Origin: Vitreoscilla sp. | GTDB lineage: Bacteria; Pseudomonadota; Gammaproteobacteria; Burkholderiales; Neisseriaceae | DNA length: 59,474 nt | Assembly: GCA_030150505.1 (NCBI GenBank) | Contig: JASLFS010000083.1 | Coordinates: forward strand, 1-59,474 | Direction of reading: 5' to 3' | In this document: positions 8,820-17,440 of the stretch, piece after piece | How the letters are laid out: the number at the start of each line of letters is the position of its first letter | Position numbering within the stretch: the stretch's first letter is position 1 | Program-made: the position numbers and the translations under genes | Notes under the pieces: generated by a model | What the model was told of the DNA's origin: nothing | What the model saw: the letters and a program-made list of their open reading frames with translations, nothing else | Databases searched by the model: none

Positions 8820-9461
8820 TTAGGCTACACCATATTGATTTCGATATGCTTGAACTGCATCGAAATGCTGATTTAGGTTGTGATCATTTTCTAATAAGGC
8901 TAGTAAATCTGTTAGGGTTGCAATAGCAACAACAGGTAAGCCATATTGACTTTCTACCTCTTGAACTGCTGAAGTTTCGCCGGTGCCTTTTTCCATGCGG
9001 TCCAAGGCGATTAATACGCCAGCTGGGGTAGCATTTTGGCTGTTAATTAAATTAACTGACTCTCGAACTGATGTTCCAGCAGAGATAACGTCATCAATAA
9101 TCAATACTTTGCCTTCTAGTGGGGCGCCGACCAATACACCACCTTCACCATGGTCTTTGGCTTCTTTGCGGTTGTATGCAATAGGAACATTGATGCCTTC
9201 TTCAGCCAACATCATGGCAGTAGCTGCTGCTAAGATAATACCTTTATATGCTGGTCCGAAAAGCATATCAAATTCTACTTTGCTTTCTATGATGGCTTTG
9301 GCGTAAAATTTCGCTAGTTGTAGGATACTGTGTCCGTCGCTAAATAAACCAGCATTGAAGAAATAGGGCGATTGGCGACCAGCTTTGGTCGTAAATTCAC
9401 CAAATTTTAGAACATTTTGTTCAAGAGAAAAGTGCAAAAAATCTTGTCTAAAGTCTGACAT
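8820..9461 (-). CDS. pyrE: Orotate phosphoribosyltransferase
   Basis: A 213-aa enzyme that joins orotate and PRPP to give OMP in de novo pyrimidine synthesis. The PRPP-binding loop is VLIIDDVISAGTSVRE. Upstream, GEFTTKAGRQSPYFFNAGLF and MLFGPAYKGIILAAA match the usual N-terminal substrate and flexible-loop regions, and the length is normal. The ATG has AAGGA 7 nt upstream. It is divergent from xth with about 110 nt between the two starts, so both promoters lie in that gap. No pyrimidine-regulated attenuator was recognised. Confidence 0.96.
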   Translation of the reverse strand: MSDFRQDFLHFSLEQNVLKFGEFTTKAGRQSPYFFNAGLFSDGHSILQLAKFYAKAIIESKVEFDMLFGPAYKGIILAAATAMMLAEEGINVPIAYNRKEAKDHGEGGVLVGAPLEGKVLIIDDVISAGTSVRESVNLINSQNATPAGVLIALDRMEKGTGETSAVQEVESQYGLPVVAIATLTDLLALLENDHNLNQHFDAVQAYRNQYGVA

Positions 9462-9570
9462 GCTGCTTCCTTATCGTTACAATAGCGTATTTGTTTACCA
9501 AGCTAATGGAAAATTTCCAGCATGGTAAAATGGTTTTTAATTAAAGTTCACATTTTACACGAGGTCAGTT

Positions 9571-10347
9571 TTGTTTAGAATCATTAGTGCTAATGTAAAT
9601 GGTATTCGTTCTGCTACCAAAAAGGGTTTTTTAGATTACTTGCAAGTAGTTGATGCTGATGTCGTCTGCATTCAAGAAGCTAAAGCACAAGAAGCCGATC
9701 TTGCTGATGAAATTTTAAATCCAGTTGGTTTATATGGCACTTGGCATTGTGCTGAGAAAAAAGGTTATAGTGGCGTTGCTATATATAGTAAAGAAAAACC
9801 AATCAGTGTTCAGTATGGTTTGGGTGAAGAAAAGTTTGACCGAGAAGGGCGCTATTTAAGAGCAGATTTCTCTAATAATTTAAGTGTTATTTCTTTGTAC
9901 TTGCCTTCTGGCACCAGTGCGGAGGAGCGACAAGCTTATAAATACGAGTTTTTAGATTATTTTTATCAAGTTTTAGCAGATTTACAAAAAGAAGGTCGAC
10001 ATGTTGTGGTGTGTGGAGACTGGAATATTGCGCACAATAATATTGATATTAAAAACTGGAAAGGCAATCTAAAAAATTCAGGTTTTTTACCTGAAGAACG
10101 TGCTTGGATTGGCAAAGTTATTCATGATTTGGGTTGGGTTGATACATGGCGAACCTTGTATCCTGAAGTATCTGGCTATACATGGTGGAGTAATCGTGGT
10201 AAAGCTTACCTAAATGATGTGGGCTGGAGAATTGATTATCAAATGGCCACGCCTGAATTGGGAAAAAAAGCAGTTTCGGCGCACGTTTATAAAGATGTAA
10301 AATTTTCAGATCACGCTCCTTTGGTGGTTGATTATGAAGGTTTGTAA
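9571..10347 (+). CDS. xth: Exodeoxyribonuclease III / AP endonuclease
   Basis: A 258-aa ExoIII-type enzyme for base excision repair that cleaves at abasic sites and trims 3' ends. The conserved catalytic set is visible: SANVNGIRSA near the N terminus, CIQEAK (Glu36), LYLPSG, CGDWNIAHNNIDI, and SDHAPLVVDY near the C terminus. The gene begins with TTG, supported by GAGG at 9561-9564 with 6-nt spacing and by the family's usual first residues (FRIISANVNG). It is followed after 3 nt by the alpha/beta-hydrolase-like gene, so the two are co-transcribed. Confidence 0.95.
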   Translation: MFRIISANVNGIRSATKKGFLDYLQVVDADVVCIQEAKAQEADLADEILNPVGLYGTWHCAEKKGYSGVAIYSKEKPISVQYGLGEEKFDREGRYLRADFSNNLSVISLYLPSGTSAEERQAYKYEFLDYFYQVLADLQKEGRHVVVCGDWNIAHNNIDIKNWKGNLKNSGFLPEERAWIGKVIHDLGWVDTWRTLYPEVSGYTWWSNRGKAYLNDVGWRIDYQMATPELGKKAVSAHVYKDVKFSDHAPLVVDYEGL

Positions 10348-10350
10348 ATA

Positions 10351-10884
10351 ATGATGGATTTGGATAGATTAATTCTATTAACCATACATGATAAAGAACA
10401 TAATGCTAAGTGGTTGGAGCGATGGGAATGCAGTTATCCAAGTTGCTTGCGCTTAGAGTGTTCTGCGAATCAAAATATTGTAGATTGGCAAAAGCAATTG
10501 CAAACGGCATTTAATGACCAGGAAAAAATGGATTTTATGGTTGTTATGTATGGAGCGGGAGCAATTGCATTTTTGGCTTGGTTGTATCAGAGTGATATTT
10601 TGATACAAAAGCGAATTAAAGGTGCTATTTTAGTATCGCCTGATGCATCTAGTTGGCAAGAAGATAATTTACATTCATTATCTAAAGCAAGGGCCAGTTT
10701 TCCTTGTGTTATTGTTGAGCCGAAGTCAGTCAGCTATGAACAAAAATTATGGTCTGAAAATTTAGCTGAACAATTAAATGCAAAATTATTATTTTCTCCT
10801 CATCAAGGTCAGCTAGATGGCCATTTGAATGGCTGGCAATGGGGAATGAAGTTAATGCAAGAAATATTAATGTATGGCCAATGA
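10351..10884 (+). CDS. RBBP9/YdeN-like alpha/beta hydrolase, nucleophile apparently lost
   Basis: A 177-aa protein. The order of segments resembles the RBBP9 serine-hydrolase family: a WQKQLQTAF helix, then a nucleophile-elbow region, KGAILVSPDA, and a C-terminal GHLNGW box that supplies the catalytic His. At the elbow, where the family has HSLG, this protein has YGAG (VVMYGAGAIAFLAW), so the nucleophilic Ser is replaced by Gly. It is therefore probably not a classic hydrolase and may be a degenerate or binding form. It starts 3 nt after xth in the same operon. The family call is from pattern only and moderately sure. Confidence 0.6.
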   Translation: MMDLDRLILLTIHDKEHNAKWLERWECSYPSCLRLECSANQNIVDWQKQLQTAFNDQEKMDFMVVMYGAGAIAFLAWLYQSDILIQKRIKGAILVSPDASSWQEDNLHSLSKARASFPCVIVEPKSVSYEQKLWSENLAEQLNAKLLFSPHQGQLDGHLNGWQWGMKLMQEILMYGQ

Positions 10885-10906
10885 GTAACTAAATATTAAA
10901 AACATG

Positions 10907-10935
10907 AAAAGTTAACGCTCAGCGCTAACTTTTTT
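10907..10935 (+). terminator. Terminator after the xth operon
   Basis: AAAAGTTAACGC and GCGCTAACTTTTT form a 12-bp stem with one A-C mismatch and a 3-nt loop, followed by T residues. It lies 23 nt after the hydrolase-like gene and before bioB. Confidence 0.85.
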
Positions 10936-10979
10936 ATTTATCAATTTTGAGTATTTACTCTTAGTTGCGGGAGCACATC

Positions 10980-11966
10980 GTGGATACAGTTCAAACTGTT
11001 AAAATTCAGCCAAAACCAACACCTCATCCAACAGCACAATATTGGCGTGTGTGTCAGGTAGAAGAGCTTTATGATTTACCATTTTTAGATTTATTGATGA
11101 AGGCAGCAAGTATTCATCGTGAAAATTTCGATGCACAGAAAATCCAACTTTCTAGTTTGTTATCGATTAAAACGGGTGGTTGTCCTGAGGATTGCGCTTA
11201 TTGTCCGCAATCTGCACATCACAATACCGGTTTAGAAAAAGAAAAATTAATGGACGTGGAAGAAATTCTTGTTCAAGCGCGTATTGCACAAGAACGTGGT
11301 GCTAGCCGTTTTTGTATGGGTGCGGCTTGGAGAGGTCCAAAGCCAAGAGATATTGAAAAAGTTAGTGAAATTATTGCAGCTGTTAAATCTTTGGGTTTAG
11401 AAACCTGCGGTACTTTTGGTATGTTAGAAGATGGAATGGCGGAAGATTTAAAAGATGCTGGTTTAGATTACTATAATCATAATCTGGATACTGCTCCTGA
11501 TAATTATGAAAATATTATTCATACACGCCAACATGAAGACCGAATGAATACCTTGGGTAAAGTTCGTGATGCAGGTTTAAAAGTTTGCTGTGGTGGCATT
11601 GTTGGTATGAATGAGACGAGAAAAGATAGGGCTGGTTTGCTAGCAAGTTTGGCGAATTTAGATCCACAACCTGAGAGTGTGCCGATTAATCAGTTGATTA
11701 AAGTAGAAGGTACGCCATTGGCTGAAGCTGAGGATTTAGATTGGACTGAGTTTGTTAGAACCATCGCTGTGGCAAGGATTATTATGCCTGAAAGCTATGT
11801 GCGTTTATCAGCTGGTCGCCGTGGCATGAGTGAATCGACACAAGCTTTGTGCTTTTTAGCTGGTGCGAATTCTATTTTTTATGGTGATAAATTATTGACG
11901 ACTGATAATCCTGAAGAGGATTTAGACAGGGTGTTAATGAATAAACTGGATTTGCAGCCGTTATAA
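10980..11966 (+). CDS. bioB: Biotin synthase
   Basis: A 328-aa radical-SAM enzyme that inserts sulfur into dethiobiotin, the last step of biotin synthesis. The SAM-cluster motif CPEDCAYC gives Cys68, Cys72 and Cys75; YYNHNLDTAP and the C-terminal SAGRRGMSES are also family signatures. I chose the GTG at 10980 because GGGAG lies 6 nt upstream and the resulting length is normal; a TTG 15 nt earlier would put the start over that binding site. No other bio genes are in the window, so it is a single-gene unit ending in the long hairpin at 11989. Confidence 0.95.
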   Translation: MDTVQTVKIQPKPTPHPTAQYWRVCQVEELYDLPFLDLLMKAASIHRENFDAQKIQLSSLLSIKTGGCPEDCAYCPQSAHHNTGLEKEKLMDVEEILVQARIAQERGASRFCMGAAWRGPKPRDIEKVSEIIAAVKSLGLETCGTFGMLEDGMAEDLKDAGLDYYNHNLDTAPDNYENIIHTRQHEDRMNTLGKVRDAGLKVCCGGIVGMNETRKDRAGLLASLANLDPQPESVPINQLIKVEGTPLAEAEDLDWTEFVRTIAVARIIMPESYVRLSAGRRGMSESTQALCFLAGANSIFYGDKLLTTDNPEEDLDRVLMNKLDLQPL

Positions 11967-11988
11967 AAAATAATTAGTAAAAAATATT

Positions 11989-12058
11989 ATCCCTCTATAA
12001 ATATCAATCTGGTTTTGTTAAAACCATGAGATTGATTAATTATAGAGGGATTTTTTTT
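11989..12058 (+). terminator. Very long compound hairpin ending in a T-run, after bioB
   Basis: Three stems nest in one hairpin: ATCCCTCTATAA/TTATAGAGGGAT (11989-12000 with 12040-12051), ATCAATCT/AGATTGAT (12003-12010 with 12029-12036) and GGTTTT/AAAACC (12011-12016 with 12020-12025), with a GTT loop and eight T residues afterwards. This is 26 bp in total, much longer than the other terminators here. It should end bioB transcription but could also be the 3' part of a small RNA or a remnant of a small repeat element. Confidence 0.8.
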
Positions 12059-12262
12059 GAATTAATTAATGTATTAATTAGTTTTTTAGTGAGGTTGACC
12101 AAGAGGTGTTAATGGTATTGCGTGATTATAATCATGATTAAGGATGATTAGCTTTTAAATGAATATTTTTTGAAGATTTGTTATGGAACCAATATGTTTT
12201 ATTAAATATGATTGCTTATCAGTGGTTTGCTTTAAGGTAGGTGATGAGTTGCGATATTAATG
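12059..12262. other. Intergenic region without a recognised gene
   Basis: Between the bioB hairpin and the minus-strand hairpin at 12263 I see no open frame with a binding site and no repeat. It is AT-rich and outside any obvious transcription unit. Confidence 0.5.
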
Positions 12263-12295
12263 GGCAAAAAAAAGCCAGTCAAATGAATGACTGGC
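12263..12295 (-). terminator. Probable terminator of the siderophore transporter operon
   Basis: On the minus strand GCCAGTCA/TGACTGGC (12274-12281 with 12288-12295) is followed by eight T residues. It lies about 200 nt past the stop of the ATPase gene, so the transcript would have a long AT-rich 3' tail (12296-12497) in which I see no gene. Confidence 0.8.
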
Positions 12296-12497
12296 AACCA
12301 AATTACTACTTAACTTAGTGATTGCATTATTACATATCTTTATTATAGATACAATTGTTTTGTTTTATAGAATTAAAAAGGCAATGAAATTTTGATAAAA
12401 ATTAAATCTTGTTAATAAATGCTTCATATTTACTGATAATTAACATTTAATTTATTAAATTTTAATTATCAGATAGTTATTTTTTGCTTTTTAGGTT

Positions 12498-13262
12498 TTA
12501 TGAGATAAAATATAACCCTAGTTTATGGTCATCGATTTGATAAACAGGCATATTAAAGTCAAAAATATCATGTAATGTTTTTTCATTCATAATATTTTCA
12601 GGTGAGCCTTCATAAATTAAAACGCCGTCTTTCATTGCAAAAATATGATCAGAGTAAACAGAAGCAAAGTTGATATCATGTATGACGATAATGATTGTTT
12701 TACCATGATTTTTTGCTAAATCTTTTAGCACCCGCATGATTTGTGCTGAGTGCTTCATGTCTAGATTGTTAAGCGGTTCATCCAATAAAATATAATCAGT
12801 GTCTTGTGCCAGAACCATTGCAATATAGGCGCGTTGTCGTTGTCCGCCTGATAGCTCATGCAATTGTTTATGACGCATGCTATCTAGGTCCATGTATTGA
12901 ATGGCTTTATCTATAAATTTCTTATCTTCTGCATTGAGTTTGCCACGAGAATAAGGGAAACGTCCGAATGAGACCAAATCTTCAACGCTCAATCGTAATT
13001 CAATATGATTTGATTGCTTAAGAATAGCCAGTTTTTTGGCAATATCAGCATTTTTCATGAGGCTCATGTCTTCGCCATCAATGAATACTTGTCCTGTGTC
13101 TGCTTTTAGTAGTCGACTAACAATAGATAGCACCGTACTTTTACCTGCGCCATTAGGACCTAAAAACGAGGTTACCTTGCCTTTGGGAATGGTCAAAGAA
13201 ATGTTATTGACAACATTTTGATTTGCATATTGCTTGGCTATATTTTTTAGTTTTATTGCCAT
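12498..13262 (-). CDS. Iron-siderophore ABC transporter ATP-binding protein
   Basis: A 254-aa ATPase of the FepC/FhuC/BtuD class that powers siderophore import from the cytoplasmic side. It has Walker A GPNGAGKST (about 35-43), signature LSGGQRQR, Walker B YILLDEP with the D-loop LNNLDM, and the switch His in VIHDINF. The start codon overlaps the end of the upstream permease gene by 10 nt (13253-13262), a sign of translational coupling. It is the last gene of the three-gene leftward operon and presumably follows the Fur sites at 15.2-15.4 kb. Closest known types are FatE/CeuD/VctC-like; no substrate is assigned. Confidence 0.93.
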   Translation of the reverse strand: MAIKLKNIAKQYANQNVVNNISLTIPKGKVTSFLGPNGAGKSTVLSIVSRLLKADTGQVFIDGEDMSLMKNADIAKKLAILKQSNHIELRLSVEDLVSFGRFPYSRGKLNAEDKKFIDKAIQYMDLDSMRHKQLHELSGGQRQRAYIAMVLAQDTDYILLDEPLNNLDMKHSAQIMRVLKDLAKNHGKTIIIVIHDINFASVYSDHIFAMKDGVLIYEGSPENIMNEKTLHDIFDFNMPVYQIDDHKLGLYFIS

Positions 13263-14209
13263 TTTCTATTTTCTTTCAATAAAATCCAGAAGAAATAAAT
13301 GCCACCGATGAAATTAATAATGACACTTAATGTTGTTTTGAAGTTTAGGACATGTAGGATAATGAATTGTCCTATCATTAAAGCCAGAACGCTTACTAAG
13401 ATGATGCCGGGCAATAAAATCTTGTGATAATGGGTTTTAAAAATTTCCAAGGTAATATTGAGTACCAGTAATCCTAAAAACATCATGGGGCCGCTCAGTG
13501 CGGTTGCGGATGCTAAAGCAGCTGCAACTAAAATCATGAGTAAGCGGCATAATTTGTCATAGTTTAGCCCTAAATTTAAAGAATGATCTCTTCCTAAAGC
13601 CAAAACATCCAGTTGTCGCGTTTTGAAAAATGCAAAGATGATAATGGGCAAAATGGTGATTGAGGCCAAGATGAGAGTGGGTAGCTTCACAAAGTTAAAG
13701 CTGGCAAAACCAACATAAGTGGCCACTTGAAATTCATCTGGATCTAATAGCACTTGGAAAAAAGTGGTCATGTTATCAAATAGGGTAAAGCAGATTAATC
13801 CGACTAATAGTAGGAAATAAACGTTTTGTCGACCGTCTTTAAAGAAAAATCGATAAAGCAATAGGGCGAAACCAATCATAATGCCAACGCTAAAAATGTA
13901 GTCAATCACGACATTCAGTGATAAAAGCGCTTTGGCACCCATGAAATAGATAATCATGGTTTTGGATAGTTCGTATAGTTTATCTAAACCCAATGCTTGG
14001 GGTGTAACGACTCGATTATTGACAATGGTATGAAACATTAAACTGGCGACGCCAACGGCTGAGCCTGTAACGATTACTGCGCCCACTGATTTTAAACGCA
14101 AATTCATGGCAAATTGCCACATGGCTGGTAAATCCCAACTTAAGTAAGCGATGATGCTGGTTATGGTTAGTAGTAATAAAATAATTAGTTTTGTGCGATT
14201 AGCAAGCAT
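13253..14209 (-). CDS. Iron-siderophore ABC transporter permease (second subunit)
   Basis: A 318-aa integral membrane protein of the FecCD family with about nine hydrophobic segments. The conserved SGPMMFLGLLVLNI region corresponds to the loop that contacts the ATPase. I start it at the ATG at 14209, which has GGGAA 8 nt upstream and overlaps the preceding permease stop by 11 nt; a TTG 15 nt upstream is possible. It should form a heterodimeric channel with the other permease (14199-15155), as in CeuBC or FatDC systems. Confidence 0.92.
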   Translation of the reverse strand: MLANRTKLIILLLLTITSIIAYLSWDLPAMWQFAMNLRLKSVGAVIVTGSAVGVASLMFHTIVNNRVVTPQALGLDKLYELSKTMIIYFMGAKALLSLNVVIDYIFSVGIMIGFALLLYRFFFKDGRQNVYFLLLVGLICFTLFDNMTTFFQVLLDPDEFQVATYVGFASFNFVKLPTLILASITILPIIIFAFFKTRQLDVLALGRDHSLNLGLNYDKLCRLLMILVAAALASATALSGPMMFLGLLVLNITLEIFKTHYHKILLPGIILVSVLALMIGQFIILHVLNFKTTLSVIINFIGGIYFFWILLKENRKWQ

Positions 14210-15155
14210 TGCGATATTTCCCAACTAATAACCATAAAAAGACGATACTGCCCAATATACCCATAATGAGGCTCACTGATATTTCGTATGGGAAAATCAC
14301 CAAGCGACCAAATATATCGCATATCAACACCAGTAAGGCTCCTAATATAGCGGTGTGTGATAGTGTTTTTTTGATGTTATCACCTAGGTACATGCTGACG
14401 ATATTGGGAACGATTAAGCCTAAAAATGGAATGGTCCCGACTGTAACGATAATAATGCCAGTGACGGTCGATACCAAGGTTAATCCAACAAACATGGTTT
14501 GCTTGTAATTGAGACCGAGGTTGGTGGCAAAATCTTGCCCCATGCCTATTAGTACAAATCGATTGGCAAATAGATAGGTAATGAGCAATATTGGAATACT
14601 CAAGTAAATAAGCTCATAACGACCTTGCAATATAGTAGAGAAGTCGCCTTGTAGCCAACCACTTAGGTTTTGGAGTAAATCCAATTGCAGGGCAATAAAG
14701 GTTGTAAATGCTGAGATGATGCTTCCAAAAATCATGCCGACTAAGGGCACAAAAACGGTATTTCGATGTTTTAGCGTGGATAAAATGCTCATGAACACCA
14801 ATGATCCTGCCAATGTCACCACAATGGCAAATCCTGTTTTGGATAAAATAGAAGCACTGGGTAAGATGATAATAGACAGTAATACGCCCAATCTTGCGCA
14901 ATCATATAAACCTGCGGTGGTGGGGGATACGAATCTATTTCGGCTTAATGTTTGCATGATTAGGCCGCAGATACTCAAGCTAGAGCCTGCTATTAATATG
15001 GCCATGAGCCGTGGTAATCGGCTGGTAAAAAAAACATTCCAATCAGATTGTTGACCTGCTATTAGACCATTGAGGCTGATATTACTGACACCAAGAAAGA
15101 GAGACACAATAGCCAGAGGGATGAGCAAACTGAGTAAGTAACGGCGCTTTATCAT
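14199..15155 (-). CDS. Iron-siderophore ABC transporter permease (first subunit)
   Basis: A 318-aa FecCD-family permease with multiple membrane helices. The region GTIPFLGLIVPNIVSMYLGD is the typical ATPase-contact loop, and ILIAGSSLSICGLIMQTLSRNRF is the usual early segment. It is the first gene of the leftward operon, and its ATG lies 5 nt from a GAGAATCATTCTC palindrome that resembles a Fur box, so iron should repress it. No substrate-binding protein gene is present on either side, which is unusual for this transporter class. Confidence 0.93.
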   Translation of the reverse strand: MIKRRYLLSLLIPLAIVSLFLGVSNISLNGLIAGQQSDWNVFFTSRLPRLMAILIAGSSLSICGLIMQTLSRNRFVSPTTAGLYDCARLGVLLSIIILPSASILSKTGFAIVVTLAGSLVFMSILSTLKHRNTVFVPLVGMIFGSIISAFTTFIALQLDLLQNLSGWLQGDFSTILQGRYELIYLSIPILLITYLFANRFVLIGMGQDFATNLGLNYKQTMFVGLTLVSTVTGIIIVTVGTIPFLGLIVPNIVSMYLGDNIKKTLSHTAILGALLVLICDIFGRLVIFPYEISVSLIMGILGSIVFLWLLVGKYRNAC

Positions 15156-15160
15156 TGAAA

Positions 15161-15173
15161 GAGAATCATTCTC
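15161..15173. promoter_or_regulatory. Fur-box-like palindrome at the transporter operon start
   Basis: GAGAATCATTCTC is a perfect 6-1-6 palindrome close to the GATAAT-N-ATTATC Fur core. It sits immediately upstream of the first permease ATG. Confidence 0.65.
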
Positions 15174-15258
15174 ATATATATTGTTAAAAAAAGTAGACTG
15201 CTGGGCCTTGAAGTTATCTGCTTAATTTATAAAAAGAAATGGTTTATTTCATCAAGCT

Positions 15259-15275
15259 GATAATGATAATTTATC
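15259..15275. promoter_or_regulatory. Fur-box-like site in the divergent intergenic region
   Basis: GATAATGATAATTTATC contains two adjacent GATAAT hexamers followed by a degenerate inverted one, in the 6-6-1-6 Fur arrangement. Confidence 0.7.
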
Positions 15276-15362
15276 GCATTATATCATAAGCTATTTTATA
15301 GATGTCTGGATTCTGGTTAATTTTGGTTGAATTCATGTTTTATAAAAAATATATAGCAAATA

Positions 15363-15380
15363 GTAATCATTATCATTATA
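15363..15380. promoter_or_regulatory. Fur-box-like site before the TonB receptor
   Basis: GTAATCATTATCATTATA holds three consecutive hexamers of the ATTATC type, 36 nt before the receptor start codon, where a repressor would block its promoter. Confidence 0.7.
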
Positions 15381-15415
15381 ATGGCAACTTAAGATTACTT
15401 TGCGAGGGATAAAAC

Positions 15416-17428
15416 GTGATTTTCAAGAAAAATAAAATTTATTTATCAATTTTATATGTGAGTTTTTCTGCTTGTGCATTTGCTCAGGACGGCGTAGATA
15501 GCACAGAGTTAGGGGAAGTCGTTGTTACTGCTAGTGGGTTTGAGCAACAAGCAAGGGAAGCGCCTGCATCAATTACGGTTATCAAGCAGGAAGATTTGTC
15601 GAAGAAGGCTTATCGTGATGTAACTGATGCTTTGAAAGACGTTCCTGGTGTGGTTGTGACTGGTGGTGGTAGTTCAAGTGATATTAGTATTCGTGGCATG
15701 GGTAGTGCTTATACTTTGATTATGGTAGATGGTAAGAAAGTTGATACACGGGGAACTCGACCAAATAGTGATAATGCAGGTATTGAGCAGGGATGGTTGC
15801 CGCCAGTTGAGGCTATTCAGCGTATTGAGGTAATTCGTGGTCCAATGTCTGGTTTGTATGGTTCAGATGCCATGGGCGGTGTTATTAATATTATTACGAA
15901 AAAAACATCTACTAAGTGGACTGGTTCTGTGAGAACAGATGCTACGATTCAAGAGGATGGCGATTCAGGTAATATATATCAAAGTAGTTTTTATGTTTCA
16001 GGTCCTATCATTCAAGATAAATTAGGCATTCGTGTGAATGGTTTGTATTCACATCGTGCTGAGGATGAGATTACCAATGGTTATAAAAAACAGAGAATGA
16101 GATCAGGTGGTGCAACGCTATCTTTTACACCGAATGATGACAATGTTATTGACTTGGAAATCAGTCGCTCATTACAAAATAGGGATTCGACTGTTGGAAA
16201 AACTATCGAAAATAAACCGAATAAAGATGGTAAGTATCCAGTTGATTCTTACAACAATTACGAGCGAAACCAATACAGTTTAACGCATCGTGGTTTCTAT
16301 GAAAAATGGAGTACGAATTCTTATCTTCAACGAGAAGAGACAAATAACCGCACTCGAAATATGAAATCGACCAATACGGTATTTAATACACAAAATACAA
16401 TTGATTTAAATAAACATAATTTGGTTTTGGGTGGTAAATATCAAGAAGAAAAAATTGAAGATTTTAATAATAAATTAAAGATTAATGGGAAGACAGCGGA
16501 TAGTATTGATCGATATAGCTGGGCATTATTTGCTGAAGATGAATGGCGTATTGTTGATCAGTTTGCACTGACAACATCATTGCGTTACGACAAGGATGAG
16601 AATTTTGGTTCTCATGTAACGCCTAAATTATATGGTGTATTTACGCCTAATGATAACTGGACCATTAAAGGTGGGGTATCTACTGGTTATAAAACGCCTT
16701 CACTTCGTGCTGCAACAGCGAGTTGGGGACAGGGCACTGGTGGTGGTAATAGCAATGGTGTTATTTTTGGTAATCCAGATTTAAAACCTGAGAAAAGTGT
16801 TAATACTGAATTGAGTGTTTTGTGGTCAAACGATGCCAAAGATATTAATGCTGGTTTGACAGTATTTAACAGTGATTTTAAAGATAAAATTACTGAATAC
16901 GGTATTTGTGATAATGATGCTAAAGTGGGCTTGCCATCATGTACTGGTATGGGCGATAAGTATAATCAATACGATTTTGCTCGTTCTAGAATGAACGTTG
17001 ATAAGGCAACGATGCGCGGTGTTGAGGCAACATTTGATTGGCAGATTACTGAAGATTTTAAAGTTGATACCAACTATACTTATACGCATTCGGAGCAAAA
17101 GAGTGGTCAGTATAAAGGAAAAGCATTAAATCAAATGCCAAAACACATGTTTAATGTGGGAGCTGATTGGAACTATAATGAAAAGCTGAATTACTGGACG
17201 AAGTTAAATTTCAGAAGCAAAACCTCTGAATATTTAAGCAGAACCAATATGGCTGATGCAACACCATCTTATACATTTGTTGATTTGGGCTTGAGTTATA
17301 AACCAAACAAACATTTGCAAGTTGTGGGTGGGATTTATAATATTTTTGATAAACGTGTTGAATATGGACACTACGGCACGACATTAGATGGTCGTCGTTA
17401 TAATGTTGGTTTAACTTATAAATTTTAA
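15416..17428 (+). CDS. TonB-dependent siderophore receptor (IrgA/CirA/FepA-like)
   Basis: A 670-aa outer-membrane receptor. A signal peptide (about 1-23, ending CAFAQD) is followed by a TonB box-like stretch (LGEVVVTAS), the plug domain (ITVIKQEDLSKKAYRDVTDA, then DVPGVVVTGG, IRGMGSAYTLIMVDGKKVDT and VIRGPMSGLYGSDAMGGVIN), and a beta-barrel ending in YNVGLTYKF with the terminal Phe needed for insertion. The plug sequence most resembles catecholate-type receptors such as IrgA. It uses a GTG start supported by GAGGGA about 7 nt upstream. It is divergent from the permease operon with Fur-like sites in between. The substrate is inferred to be a ferric siderophore but is not proven. Confidence 0.93.
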   Translation: MIFKKNKIYLSILYVSFSACAFAQDGVDSTELGEVVVTASGFEQQAREAPASITVIKQEDLSKKAYRDVTDALKDVPGVVVTGGGSSSDISIRGMGSAYTLIMVDGKKVDTRGTRPNSDNAGIEQGWLPPVEAIQRIEVIRGPMSGLYGSDAMGGVINIITKKTSTKWTGSVRTDATIQEDGDSGNIYQSSFYVSGPIIQDKLGIRVNGLYSHRAEDEITNGYKKQRMRSGGATLSFTPNDDNVIDLEISRSLQNRDSTVGKTIENKPNKDGKYPVDSYNNYERNQYSLTHRGFYEKWSTNSYLQREETNNRTRNMKSTNTVFNTQNTIDLNKHNLVLGGKYQEEKIEDFNNKLKINGKTADSIDRYSWALFAEDEWRIVDQFALTTSLRYDKDENFGSHVTPKLYGVFTPNDNWTIKGGVSTGYKTPSLRAATASWGQGTGGGNSNGVIFGNPDLKPEKSVNTELSVLWSNDAKDINAGLTVFNSDFKDKITEYGICDNDAKVGLPSCTGMGDKYNQYDFARSRMNVDKATMRGVEATFDWQITEDFKVDTNYTYTHSEQKSGQYKGKALNQMPKHMFNVGADWNYNEKLNYWTKLNFRSKTSEYLSRTNMADATPSYTFVDLGLSYKPNKHLQVVGGIYNIFDKRVEYGHYGTTLDGRRYNVGLTYKF

Positions 17429-17440
17429 GAAAACCGCTTA

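Noticed and set aside
8983..9306. 107-codon plus-strand open frame opposite pyrE
   Set aside because: Antisense to the conserved PRPP-binding region, with no start signal.
10965..10979. Upstream TTG start for bioB
   Set aside because: It would place the start over the GGGAG binding site of the GTG start and lengthen the protein beyond the usual N terminus.
14614..15054. Overlapping frames on both strands within the permease gene
   Set aside because: Shadow frames of a conserved membrane protein.
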